The notes below the pieces were generated by a model. That model saw nothing but the letters and a program-made list of their open reading frames with translations, was not told where the DNA came from and ran no database searches. Of a DNA stretch of 21,187 nt, positions 8,437 through 16,116 are shown in pieces. Source of the DNA: Chara braunii (lineage: Eukaryota > Streptophyta > Charophyceae > Charales > Characeae). The position numbers and the translations under genes were made by a program. Where the stretch lies: positions 1,058,476 to 1,079,662 of the forward strand of contig BFEA01000233.1 in NCBI GenBank assembly GCA_003427395.1. Direction: 5' to 3'. Every line of letters starts with the position of its first letter. Position 1 is the stretch's first letter.

Positions 8437-8782
8437 GGATATAATGGTAACCACTACGAAGATCAATCTTCGTTAAACCACCAGTACCTTTCCCGCTTGG
8501 GAAAATAGCGGGCCTCGGGTAGGCGTCCGACCTTTCCAGAGGCCGAAGCGACATGACGGCCGCCGATCAGATTTATCAAAGGCAGTCGTCGTCGGACCCG
8601 ACGTCCGAAGATTCAGGAGCTTGGGAAACCTGCCAGTTTTCCCTATTTTCCCACGCGGGAAAGGTACTAGTGCTTTAAGAAGTGGTATCCTGCCAAACAG
8701 TTAGGCTGATCGTTTGCAATTATGCGGATCAGATGGTAACCGCTATGAAGATCAATCTTCGTAAAGAAGTGGTGTCTTGCCA
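8437..8782 (-). repeat. 87-bp-spaced tandem duplication in RT block A
   Basis: Segment 8726-8782 (57 bp) recurs as 8437-8476 joined to 8679-8695, with 49 of 57 positions identical once the inserted MITE and its target duplication are removed. Before that insertion the copies began 87 bp (29 codons) apart, so the duplication was in frame and gave two consecutive IDLxSGYH blocks in the minus-strand RT. Confidence 0.85.
8477..8674. mobile_element. MITE with 32-bp TIRs and TTAA target site
   Basis: The terminal inverted repeats, 8477-8508 and 8643-8674, match at 29 of 32 positions, with an uninterrupted AGTACCTTTCCCGC core. The element is 198 bp and GC-rich inside. It is flanked by TTAA at 8473-8476 and 8675-8678. 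The tandem RT copy at 8726-8782 shows what the locus looks like without it (CGTAAAGAAG against CGTTAA|GAAG), which confirms insertion at that tetranucleotide. TTAA duplications are characteristic of piggyBac-type transposons. A 3-bp TTA or TAA duplication (PIF/Harbinger) cannot be formally excluded because the flanks are A/T-rich. It has no coding capacity. Confidence 0.9.
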
Positions 8783-9026
8783 GACGACTAAACAACTCAC
8801 CACCTCTCTGTTTTTAACCGTGTACAATAAGACCAGGGTAATTAATGTAGAGTTCAAGAGTACCATCTCCTTCATGAAGAAAGAGGACGGGTGCACCCCA
8901 AGGTGAGGAACTGGGTTTGATGAAACCCAACGGAACGAGCTCCTCAAGCTTACGTTTAAATTCCTTCGCTGCAGGAATTGAGAAACGATAGGGTGCCTGA
9001 TGGTGAATGCAATAGGTAGACAGCAA

Positions 9027-9434
9027 CTGGATGATGCACTTTGGTCTACCCTTTGAACCAATTGGATCTGGTCTGGTATGGCCCTTCGACCAATGCAGGT
9101 CATCCTGCCCTGGTTTAGGATAAAACTAGTCTTATCTTTGGGTGCAAATCAAAGTGAGGAAGCAATAGTGCAGAAAAAGTTAGGCGGCCACTTAAACCAA
9201 ACAATAGCTAGAGCCACAGCCGAAGCTAGAGCTGAGCCACAATATGAGCCAGAGCCAGTTTACAGTGAGGGCCAGATTCAGAGTCAGAGAAGCTCAAGCA
9301 ACTCATTGGGAAACTGAATCAGCCTGACTGGCGGCTTGGATATGGCTCTCTTGAAAGTGAAGTTTTTTTTTGCTTAAAAAAAAAAAATAAAAAAATAAAT
9401 TGAAGTGACTGGCATGTTAGTGTATCACAAAAAT
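9027..9434. other. Spacer between Ty3 remnant and LINE
   Basis: No protease or gag motif of the Ty3 element is visible here. The stretch 9208-9290 has loose GAGCCA/GCTAGAGC repeats. A T9 run and an A12 tract sit at 9362-9401. The last 16 bases (9419-9434) are the upstream target-site duplication of the LINE. Confidence 0.5.
9419..9434 (+). repeat. 5' target-site duplication of the LINE
   Basis: AGTGTATCACAAAAAT is identical to 20638-20653, which begins exactly where the poly-A tail ends. The first A could belong to the tail, making the duplication 15 or 16 bp, a normal length for target-primed reverse transcription. Confidence 0.9.
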
Positions 9435-10468
9435 CAATTGATGAGAAGAAGGGTGACTGAGCGCACACGCTAACGCAAACACGCTCCCTGGGACCCGACA
9501 TTGAGCGCGAAGGCGCGAAAACACCGCGTGCCTGCACGGAAACGAATTTTTGAATCAGGCAGGACACGAGGCGAGAGGAAGGCAGGAACGAAACACGCTT
9601 CGCCACGCCCTAGGGTGTAGCGTACGGAAGTATAGGGCAGGAGGAATTATGCGAAGGAGAGAGACAAGAAAGAAAGAAGGGGCAACGCGACACAAGGACA
9701 AAGAAGGAATGATGATGATGTGAGTAGAGTAAAAAGAGAGCAATATCGGGACGAAATACAAGGGGAGGGGAAGTATCTCAGCCGGGGAGAGAAGAGTGGA
9801 AACGGAGCAAAGAACAAGACTAGGGAACAGTGGAGTCCAAAAAAGGAAAGAGGACAAAGTATCCCGGGGAGAGAGGAGGCGAGGGAGAGAGAGGAAGGAC
9901 AAAGACCAATTGAGAGGGGTGACCACCAAGAAGAAACCGACAAACCAAGAGGAGCGAGGTACCAGAAGTGACGAGCGGAGGATCGAATCTTCATCATCAC
10001 CGTTCCACATTAAGGTCGGACTCGCTCCCTTCTATTATAAGGTAAGAACACTCGCAAGACAACCCCATCCGTGATCAAGCGTGAAGGACGCGAAAGTGAC
10101 AAAAGCTCGACAGAGGTGCGAGGGCCTTCAACGGGTTCCAAGTGGAGTCCCAGTGAAGGACGAAGGTCGCGACACGGGAGAGATTATGAACAAGCGATAG
10201 CTTCAACGAGTCTACTCTCATTGGGCCGTAAAAGGAATCGTTCGAACGCAGCATGTAGAAGTCCGGGCCGCTACGAGACAAAAGCAGGCAATCAGTAGCG
10301 AAGAATTCGAGTTGGATCCAGCCCTTTTCGTACCCTGCCCTATCCATACCACTCTCACCCCCCACACCACAACCGCTCGCCCATTAATCACACAATCATT
10401 CCCACCATCGGACAAATTACCCGCACAAATTACCTATTGCGACCCCCCCCCCTTACGCCCAACACCCC

Positions 10469-10732
10469 NNNNNNNNNNNNNNNNNNNNNNNNNNNNNNNN
10501 NNNNNNNNNNNNNNNNNNNNNNNNNNNNNNNNNNNNNNNNNNNNNNNNNNNNNNNNNNNNNNNNNNNNNNNNNNNNNNNNNNNNNNNNNNNNNNNNNNNN
10601 NNNNNNNNNNNNNNNNNNNNNNNNNNNNNNNNNNNNNNNNNNNNNNNNNNNNNNNNNNNNNNNNNNNNNNNNNNNNNNNNNNNNNNNNNNNNNNNNNNNN
10701 NNNNNNNNNNNNNNNNNNNNNNNNNNNNNNNN
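10469..10732. other. Assembly gap (264 N)
   Basis: Undetermined bases inside C-rich, duplicated sequence. The true length may differ from the N count, so the LINE length estimate carries this uncertainty. Confidence 0.99.
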
Positions 10733-10785
10733 CCACTGACCACCCCACGACACCCATACCCCTACCACCCTACTTAGCAGCCAAG

Positions 10786-10935
10786 AAACGGACCGGATCG
10801 ACCCACCCCCCACCTCCATCACACCCGGGCACCCCTCATTGCACCTGCTCCGCCGTCGCCAAACGAACCGGATCGACCCACCCCCCACCTCCATCACAAC
10901 CGGGCACCCCTCATTGCACCTGCTCCGCTGTCGCC
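10786..10935 (+). repeat. 75-bp tandem repeat, two copies
   Basis: 10786-10860 and 10861-10935 differ at only a few bases. Each carries CGGATCGACCCACC...CACCTGCTCCG. The period is a multiple of three, so it reads as two copies of a 25-residue unit in one frame, but that frame begins beyond the gap and has no protein character. Confidence 0.92.
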
Positions 10936-11096
10936 CATGATCCAATCAAACTCTCGAACCTAGCGTGGAGAAATCCGAGTCGCTACGAAATAGACAATCA
11001 GTAGTGAAGACTTCAAGTCGGATCCAGCTCATTCCAGACCCTCCCCACTCCACATCACCCTCATCCCCCACACTACACAGCCCCGCTCCCAGCCCA

Positions 11097-11098
<2 letters not shown>

Positions 11099-11143
<45 letters not shown>
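11099..11143. repeat. (TC)n microsatellite
   Basis: About 22 TC units lie within the right-hand 5' monomer, at a point where the left monomer has no such array, so the tract expanded after the monomers duplicated. Confidence 0.95.
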
Positions 11144-11146
<3 letters not shown>

Positions 11147-11572
11147 TCACACAATCACTCCCACCACGGATCTGGCCCACACAAATTACCTCTTACGACT
11201 CCCCCCCCCTTGTTTTTCGCCCAACACCCCTCATCCCTCCCCCCAGACAACAGACAGTCGCCCCCACCGCTATTTCGACCCCCTCCCCCCACCATCCAGC
11301 CCCCTCTGTAGTACCGCCCTCCCCCCTCACCACACTGACACTAGTTTATCCCGCTCCCAGTCCCCCGCATTCCACCACAAATTCCGCCTGCCGCCCCCCC
11401 CCCCACCTGTTCCCCGCTCCAATCTCTCCCTCCTCCGGGACGACCTCTACCACCCTACTGAGCAGCCTCGAATTCGTAGCCTGAAGTTCCCCAACGGTTC
11501 AGCACCAAAGGACGACCCTCGATGACCCTGGTAGACCTAAATATTTATTCAATAAAGGCAAATAAATGACCC

Positions 11573-11574
<2 letters not shown>

Positions 11575-11610
<36 letters not shown>
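11575..11610. repeat. (TTA)12 microsatellite
   Basis: Twelve uninterrupted TTA units follow an A/T-rich stretch with AATAAA (11551-11556) and AAATAAATG. The AATAAA-plus-simple-repeat layout resembles the 3' tail of a small retroelement, but no element body was identified. Confidence 0.95.
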
Positions 11611-11611
<1 letters not shown>

Positions 11612-11924
11612 TTTATCAACCTACGAATCAGCTTCGATTTTTTAAGAAGCACCGATTCATCCTATCGACCAGTCTTACACGATCCACGGGAATTTACCCC
11701 ACAAAGCCATAGCAGCAGTTTACACGTAACCACGACCCATCCTGACACTAAACTGTAGTACTGCCCACGTGTCTAGAGGGATCAAGGAAGCCCGAGCATA
11801 CCTCTTCGAGGAGACACCTTCTCAGCGTTTCGACTAAGATCAAGCGTAGCAGCTTTCCTGACCAATATAACTACTGATTTGCGACACATCGGACCACATT
11901 AAGAAAGAATAAGACTCGGTACAA

Positions 11925-13571
11925 ATGGCAGACACATACCTCATGGCGGCGCGCAGAGCACTGGAAAGGCAGGATAAAGCACAAGCAGAGTCAACACCAG
12001 CCACAACTTCCCAGAATTCGATCACCCATTCTCCAGCATCAGCGGAAGGGACCCAAAAGCCCAACACAACACCAAAACCTCTGGGTCAGAGAGCAATCGA
12101 TTTTTTGATGAGCAAAACGGAAATAAAAGCTGAAATTATCAAGACCAAAGAAATCATCAAAAACACGAAAGGAGAGGAGGAGGAAGTCGAAATTTGGGAA
12201 TACCCCAAAGAACAACTGCAGTCCCTCAACGAATTATACGAGAAGCACGCAGTTCTTTTCAACTTCACAAACAAGAACAGGGACTTACCGCTGAACGAAA
12301 AAAGGAAGTGGGTCATGGACAGACTGAAAGACTTGGAAAGCATCCCTGGAACTGAGCCAGATGTTTCGTATCACAGGAGAGGAAGATACACAATCATGGT
12401 TCTGTGCGTAGACCCCACGTATGCCCAGTTTCTCGTCGCACTAGGTTCGCTCAAATGCAAAGGTTTGGTGGTTACGATCCAGTCATGGAAACCGCCCAGG
12501 GAACCCCAAGCGGATGCATCCAGGCATCGACAAACAATGCTCAGAAACCACTTCTGGGTTCAGTTTGACAACCTGTCTGAGGGTCTGCACAGTTTCGTGC
12601 AAAAAAGGCTCCAGGACGAGTACCCCAACAACCCAATCATCGATTGGCTTCCAGCAAACCCGGAATTCATGGCCCCGAACCATGATGCAAGGGTGGCCTG
12701 CCTGGAAGTATCGTCAGGCACATCGCCCAAGTTTCCAGACGTTTGGATTTTCAGGAAAAATGAACAAAGATTAAACGTGTTCATTTCCACGAAAACAAAC
12801 CCCTTCTGCTTCAAATGCAGAAACAAAGGGCACCTGGGAACGCATTGTCCTCAGGTCGGGAGCACGGGGAGAAAAGTCACACTCAAGCAATCAATGCTGG
12901 CTGAGTGCGATACGAAGCCAGGAGTCTGGTACATCAATGATGCCCAGTACAGGGGCTGGATCTTCGACGACAATTTGGAGAACCTCAAATGGATTTGGGT
13001 ACTTCAGGGGGAACCCAAGTATAAACTGGATATATACCCGCCCTACGACAGCAGATGGCGGGCAGCAGGAGCGAAGCGAATGGAAGACAAAAACACAGGC
13101 TTCATAACACAGCAAGTAATTAGTGAAACGAACCTATTGGATGAGAAACAAAGACTGGAAACAATGAACGAACTGCACGCAATCGGCCAAAACGCGAAAA
13201 GAGCATACTTGGAGAACCAACGAGCCAGAACGGCCCCAGAGAAAGAACAACACTCTGCTTGTTCAACTCCGAAATCCACGTCCTCAAGCGGGAAGGACAG
13301 AGAAAGCATGCAAATTGACAGGTCCCTGAAAAGAAAACCAAAGGACGCGGCGAACGACTCGGAGTCGGGCTTCACAGCGAGAGGAAAGCAAAGATCAGTC
13401 GGCCTTGCAAACGCACTGTCGGCTGACAAGAGCACAAAAGACAGCAGACACAGTAGACAGGACAACGGCATCCAGGAAGGAACAACACAAAGGTCAGGAG
13501 GATCCAACCCAACAGAAATGGAGGAGGACACCTCCCAAAGCATAGAGAACGACGAAAGCATGGACGACTGA
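11925..13571 (+). CDS. LINE ORF1 (RRM-like region plus CCHC knuckle)
   Basis: A 548-codon frame starts at a true ATG (11925) in a plausible AAATGGCA context and ends at TGA 13569-13571. Residues about 150-200 (RRGRYTIMVLCVDPTY onward, closing with IQSWKP) resemble the DUF4283/RRM-like fold of plant LINE and CCHC proteins. A zinc knuckle C-x2-C-x4-H-x4-C lies at residues 295-308 (CFKCRNKGHLGTHC). The last third is hydrophilic, with basic clusters such as SLKRKPKD that could serve nuclear import, then an acidic tail. ORF1 proteins bind the element RNA and form the ribonucleoprotein with ORF2. The next 425 codons remain in the same frame, so TGA 13569 may be a premature stop rather than the native end. 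Confidence 0.9.
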   Translation: MADTYLMAARRALERQDKAQAESTPATTSQNSITHSPASAEGTQKPNTTPKPLGQRAIDFLMSKTEIKAEIIKTKEIIKNTKGEEEEVEIWEYPKEQLQSLNELYEKHAVLFNFTNKNRDLPLNEKRKWVMDRLKDLESIPGTEPDVSYHRRGRYTIMVLCVDPTYAQFLVALGSLKCKGLVVTIQSWKPPREPQADASRHRQTMLRNHFWVQFDNLSEGLHSFVQKRLQDEYPNNPIIDWLPANPEFMAPNHDARVACLEVSSGTSPKFPDVWIFRKNEQRLNVFISTKTNPFCFKCRNKGHLGTHCPQVGSTGRKVTLKQSMLAECDTKPGVWYINDAQYRGWIFDDNLENLKWIWVLQGEPKYKLDIYPPYDSRWRAAGAKRMEDKNTGFITQQVISETNLLDEKQRLETMNELHAIGQNAKRAYLENQRARTAPEKEQHSACSTPKSTSSSGKDRESMQIDRSLKRKPKDAANDSESGFTARGKQRSVGLANALSADKSTKDSRHSRQDNGIQEGTTQRSGGSNPTEMEEDTSQSIENDESMDD

Positions 13572-14846
13572 CACTCAACCAGCCCTGGCAGCAAACAAAA
13601 TTCGGACTCAAGCCGGGTCAGGAAGAGAACCAGATCAGAAAACAGCACCAGCCAGGACCCAGACGAAGAAGACACAGAAAAGGATGCAGATGAAGACACA
13701 GAGGAAGTGAACTCAGACGAAGAGGATGAGGACATGAGGGAAGAAGAAGATGAACAGGGACAGGATATGAACTCTTGGGACTACGTACAACGGTATGTGC
13801 GGTCCTTAGAATTGGACAAAACAGTGGAAGTGGAGGTAAGGCTAGCACACCACAAACACCTGCGCAACCTCAACCTCAGGGCAGCGACCAAAGTAGAGGA
13901 TACCATAAGCTTAGAGAATAGATACGAGATCCTCAGGAAAGAAAGAGAACTCAACGAATTCTATGCAGCGCAATACAGTATGAAGACAAGAATTGATAAG
14001 AACAGGATCACAGTGGACACAAGGAACTACGAACAACATTTCATCTGGCCCAAATCCTACGCTGAACAGCGAGCAGAGAGACGAGCCAAAAAGAACAAGA
14101 GAGAAGAACAGCAGGGGTCCACAGATGCCCAAGACCAGGACACAGCCTCCACGACAGCAGATGAAGAGTCGATGGACGAGCTGAGGAGGCAAGCTGCAAT
14201 TCTGGAAGCACAGGTAAAAGTACTGAGAGACAAGAACAGAGAGTTGGATGAAAACTGTATCACCCTCAAAGATGTAGCAGGAGGTGCACACAAGGAAATA
14301 GAAGCAGCAGCTAGATTGGACGCGTGCAACAGTCCCAAACGGCGGACGCTAATCCCGTTTCATTGGAACAGCAGCATTGGGACTTGGGAAATTGCCTACC
14401 ACAGATCCAACTCGTTGATCTCAGTGCAGGAACAGGAGTGCGCACAAAAAATTCTGCAAGAAACAATCTCAGATAGTGTCCCAACAGAGATGCATATCTT
14501 AGGGTCCAAAAAAGAGGCTATGGAAGAATGGAAGGACCAAGAGAATGAAATGCAACTGGCAGATCTGCGACCCTTATTACTTGACTTGGGGGAATCAGCC
14601 AGCCTTAAGGGAGACTTGTGCTGGGTCCCATGGAAGGCCGTAGAATCAATGCCTTACGGCTTGTTGGGTGGAGAGCTTGCAGCGGAAAGGGCTGCCATGA
14701 GCAGTGCTCTAGTCACTACCTACGCTCTGTTCACACTCTCCCCCAAGCTCCTCGAGCTGAAACTTCGGGGGTCGGTCTCAACGAGGAAGGAGATAGCAAG
14801 GCCCGACTCCCAGACATCAGATTACGGACGGCTCATGGAGGTGTGA
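13572..14846 (+). CDS. Distal part of LINE ORF1, same frame, coiled coil
   Basis: After TGA 13569 the same frame stays open for about 424 codons to TGA 14844-14846. It opens with a basic RVRKRTRSEN cluster, then a strongly acidic E/D-rich stretch (about 13660-13760), a charged helical region, and a predicted coiled coil around 14170-14235 (DELRRQAAILEAQVKVLRDK). The last part (14340-14846) has globular-like composition I do not recognise. The first ATG is at 13734, and an upstream GTG lies at 13707. The simplest reading is that this is the C-terminal half of a roughly 970-residue ORF1 protein cut by one nonsense mutation. A separate intermediate ORF is the alternative. Confidence 0.6.
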   Translation, partial: HSTSPGSKQNSDSSRVRKRTRSENSTSQDPDEEDTEKDADEDTEEVNSDEEDEDMREEEDEQGQDMNSWDYVQRYVRSLELDKTVEVEVRLAHHKHLRNLNLRAATKVEDTISLENRYEILRKERELNEFYAAQYSMKTRIDKNRITVDTRNYEQHFIWPKSYAEQRAERRAKKNKREEQQGSTDAQDQDTASTTADEESMDELRRQAAILEAQVKVLRDKNRELDENCITLKDVAGGAHKEIEAAARLDACNSPKRRTLIPFHWNSSIGTWEIAYHRSNSLISVQEQECAQKILQETISDSVPTEMHILGSKKEAMEEWKDQENEMQLADLRPLLLDLGESASLKGDLCWVPWKAVESMPYGLLGGELAAERAAMSSALVTTYALFTLSPKLLELKLRGSVSTRKEIARPDSQTSDYGRLMEV

Positions 14847-15593
14847 ACTGAACCACAACGATGGGGGACCGGGGAGAGGAAGGAACTAGACCCCGCACAC
14901 AGAAAATTCAGCCTCCGCAAACAAGAACAGGACCTTAAAATCATATCGTGGAACATCAATGGCATGTCCACTATACTAACTAATCAACAGAAATGGGACA
15001 ATTTAATGAAGGGTACGGACTGGTCTGGAAGCTCGCCACCTGATCTCCTATGCATCCAAGAAACGCACCTAACAGAATCTGAAGAACATAAAAAAACTCA
15101 AGCACAAATAATAAAGAGGCTGAAATGGGTAAAGGAGGCACTTTGGGCCCCTGCCCCTCGCCCCAACTCAGCGGGTGTGGTTATACTAACACACGACAAA
15201 TCTAGATCTGCAAACACGGTTTCCAAAATTGATTCAGACATAGACACGGACGAAGGAAGATGGGCCCGTTTGGATTTCCAAATCCATGAAGAGAAGTTCA
15301 GGTTACTGACGTTCTACGCACCGAATGTGCTGAATCAGAGGTCCAGATTAATAGAAGGTCTACGCCCTAGGTGTGACCCCAACATGCAGCTCATCCTGGT
15401 AGGAGACTGGAACGCTGCACTGGACCCAACCATGGACCGCTTTTCAGGTGGATCATCAAGAACATCACAATCTGCGTGGAACAAAGCCCGACCCATCCAT
15501 GAGCTTATGATAGAAAAAAATCTAATAGACCCATTTAGAGTCTGGCACCCGGACAGCAAGGAAATCACTTACTTAAAAAGGAACAGAAGCTAG
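14847..15593 (+). pseudogene. LINE ORF2, N-terminal endonuclease part
   Basis: This is APE-type endonuclease, the enzyme that nicks target DNA to prime reverse transcription. Catalytic blocks are visible: ISWNING (about 14940-14963), CIQETHL with the catalytic E (15060-15062) and GDWNAALD with the D and N (15405-15413). The frame is the same as ORF1 and is open directly after its TGA 14844. No ATG precedes the ISWNING block; the first in-frame ATG (14964) would remove the essential Asn. TAG at 15591-15593 cuts the domain before its last two blocks. The native start is therefore unresolved (see findings). Confidence 0.85.
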
Positions 15594-16116
15594 CACATCT
15601 CTGCATCTCGAATAGACTTCTTCCTAACATCAGAATCACTCATAGGAACAATCTTTAACACAAAAATAGGCGAATTACCCCGTTACTCAGGCCTAGATCA
15701 CAAACCGATCAGTCTATCACTGAATTTAGGAACCACCCCTAATAGAGGACGTAGCTTTTTCAAAATCAACAACTCACTTCTAAATACAACAGAAATGAGG
15801 GAAGCAGTCCTGTCCGCATGTATCAACCATGACCCCACTAACCAAGGCTTCCCAGACTTGGTCGTTGCTCTGTCAGAATCAACAGCAAAGGCATCCAGGG
15901 TAATAGCCTCCAAGAGAAAAGCAAGGGAGGAGGAACTGCAACAATCAGCAAGGTTCGCAGAGAAAAATCTCCTAAACGACCTAGGAAACGGTCTATATGA
16001 GAAGGTCCTAGAACAAGCCAGGCAAGAAATGGCGGAATGGGATGAATGGAGAAACAAAGGTCTGAGGATGAGAGCCCGAAAAAAAGAGTGGGAAGAAGGG
16101 GAGAAAATAACCAAAG
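15594..16116 (+). pseudogene. LINE ORF2, endonuclease end and linker
   Basis: This continues the same frame after TAG 15591. ASRIDFFLTS (about 15603) and SGLDHKPISLSL (about 15687) are the last two APE endonuclease blocks, including the catalytic D and H, so all active-site residues are present across the lesion. A charged helical linker follows (ARFAEKNLLNDLG, EQARQEMAEWDEWRNKG). Near 16116 the coding register shifts by one base: this frame reads on to a TAG at 16155, while the frame one base later carries FFSKIKTN and NASIDKLQ, the usual lead-in to the RT. An inserted base in the ACCAAAGTACTTC stretch, or a 2-base loss, explains this. Confidence 0.85.

Larger units (their letters stand above)
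5708..9026 (-). mobile_element. Decayed Ty3/Gypsy chromovirus pol
   Basis: Read on the minus strand from 9026 downwards, the order is RT, RNase H, integrase, GPY/F module and chromodomain. This is the canonical pol order of Ty3/Gypsy elements of the chromovirus branch. Every domain is recognisable but broken by stops and frame changes. Gag, protease, primer-binding site, polypurine tract and LTRs were not found, so the copy is 5' truncated or too degraded at its ends. Two tandem duplications (chromodomain and part of RT) and a later MITE insertion interrupt it. Confidence 0.9.
8130..9026 (-). pseudogene. Ty3-type reverse transcriptase remnant
   Basis: From 9026 the minus strand gives LEELVPLGFIKPSSSPWGAP, then VLFLHEGDGTLELYIN, the N-terminal RT blocks. 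Further on it gives FTKIDLHSGYH (block A, with the catalytic D), a second copy TKIDLRSGYHYIHLG, then KTAFRSHFDHFEFTVMSCGL, and finally VVLMDDILI (block C). The usual Y-L-D-D or Y-V-D-D reads L-M-D-D here. A stop directly follows LMDDILI and others lie earlier. A 198-bp MITE interrupts the domain between the two block-A copies. The domain is clearly identified but inactive. Confidence 0.9.
10255..11480 (+). repeat. Two diverged 5' monomers, about 0.7 kb apart
   Basis: Sequence around 10261-10468 recurs at about 10973-11230. Shared segments include the CGCTACGA...CAATCAGTAG block, GGATCCAG, TTAATCACACAATCA (10384 and 11143) and CACAAATTACCT followed by a C tract and GCCCAACACCCC. A later shared piece, CTACCACCCTACT followed by AGCAGCC, appears at about 10763 and 11449. 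The right copy has gained a CT microsatellite. The order is conserved, so this is a tandem monomer arrangement, comparable to the repeated promoter monomers of some mammalian L1 5' UTRs. The gap at 10469-10732 hides part of the left copy. Confidence 0.75.
9435..11924 (+). promoter_or_regulatory. LINE 5' region, likely promoter/5' UTR
   Basis: There are about 2.5 kb between the target duplication and the ORF1 ATG. Composition changes sharply: 9640-10000 is purine-rich on the plus strand, and 10320-11525 is C/pyrimidine-rich. A TATTATAAGG sequence (10034-10042) resembles a TATA box and overlaps a good splice-donor-like AAGGTAAGA. Neither is proven. Duplicated monomers, a 75-bp tandem repeat, a CT array and a TTA array lie inside. 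LINEs carry internal promoters in this position, so that role is inferred from location. Open frames here are composition artefacts. Confidence 0.6.

Noticed and set aside
9362-9401. T9/A12 tract as a possible second retroelement tail
   Set aside because: No element body or flanking duplication could be tied to it, and the confirmed duplication starts 18 bases further on.
9555-10010. Minus-strand 151-codon hydrophobic frame
   Set aside because: It is a shadow of purine-rich sequence in the LINE 5' region (complement gives L, S, F and P codons).
10312-11525. Long Pro/Ser/Thr-rich plus-strand frames upstream of ORF1
   Set aside because: They arise from C-rich repeats, one passes through the N gap, and none shows a domain.
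13043-13735. Minus-strand 230-codon Ser-rich frame opposite ORF1
   Set aside because: It is the antisense shadow of the acidic and basic tail of ORF1 (GAA/GAC codons read as S, F and V).
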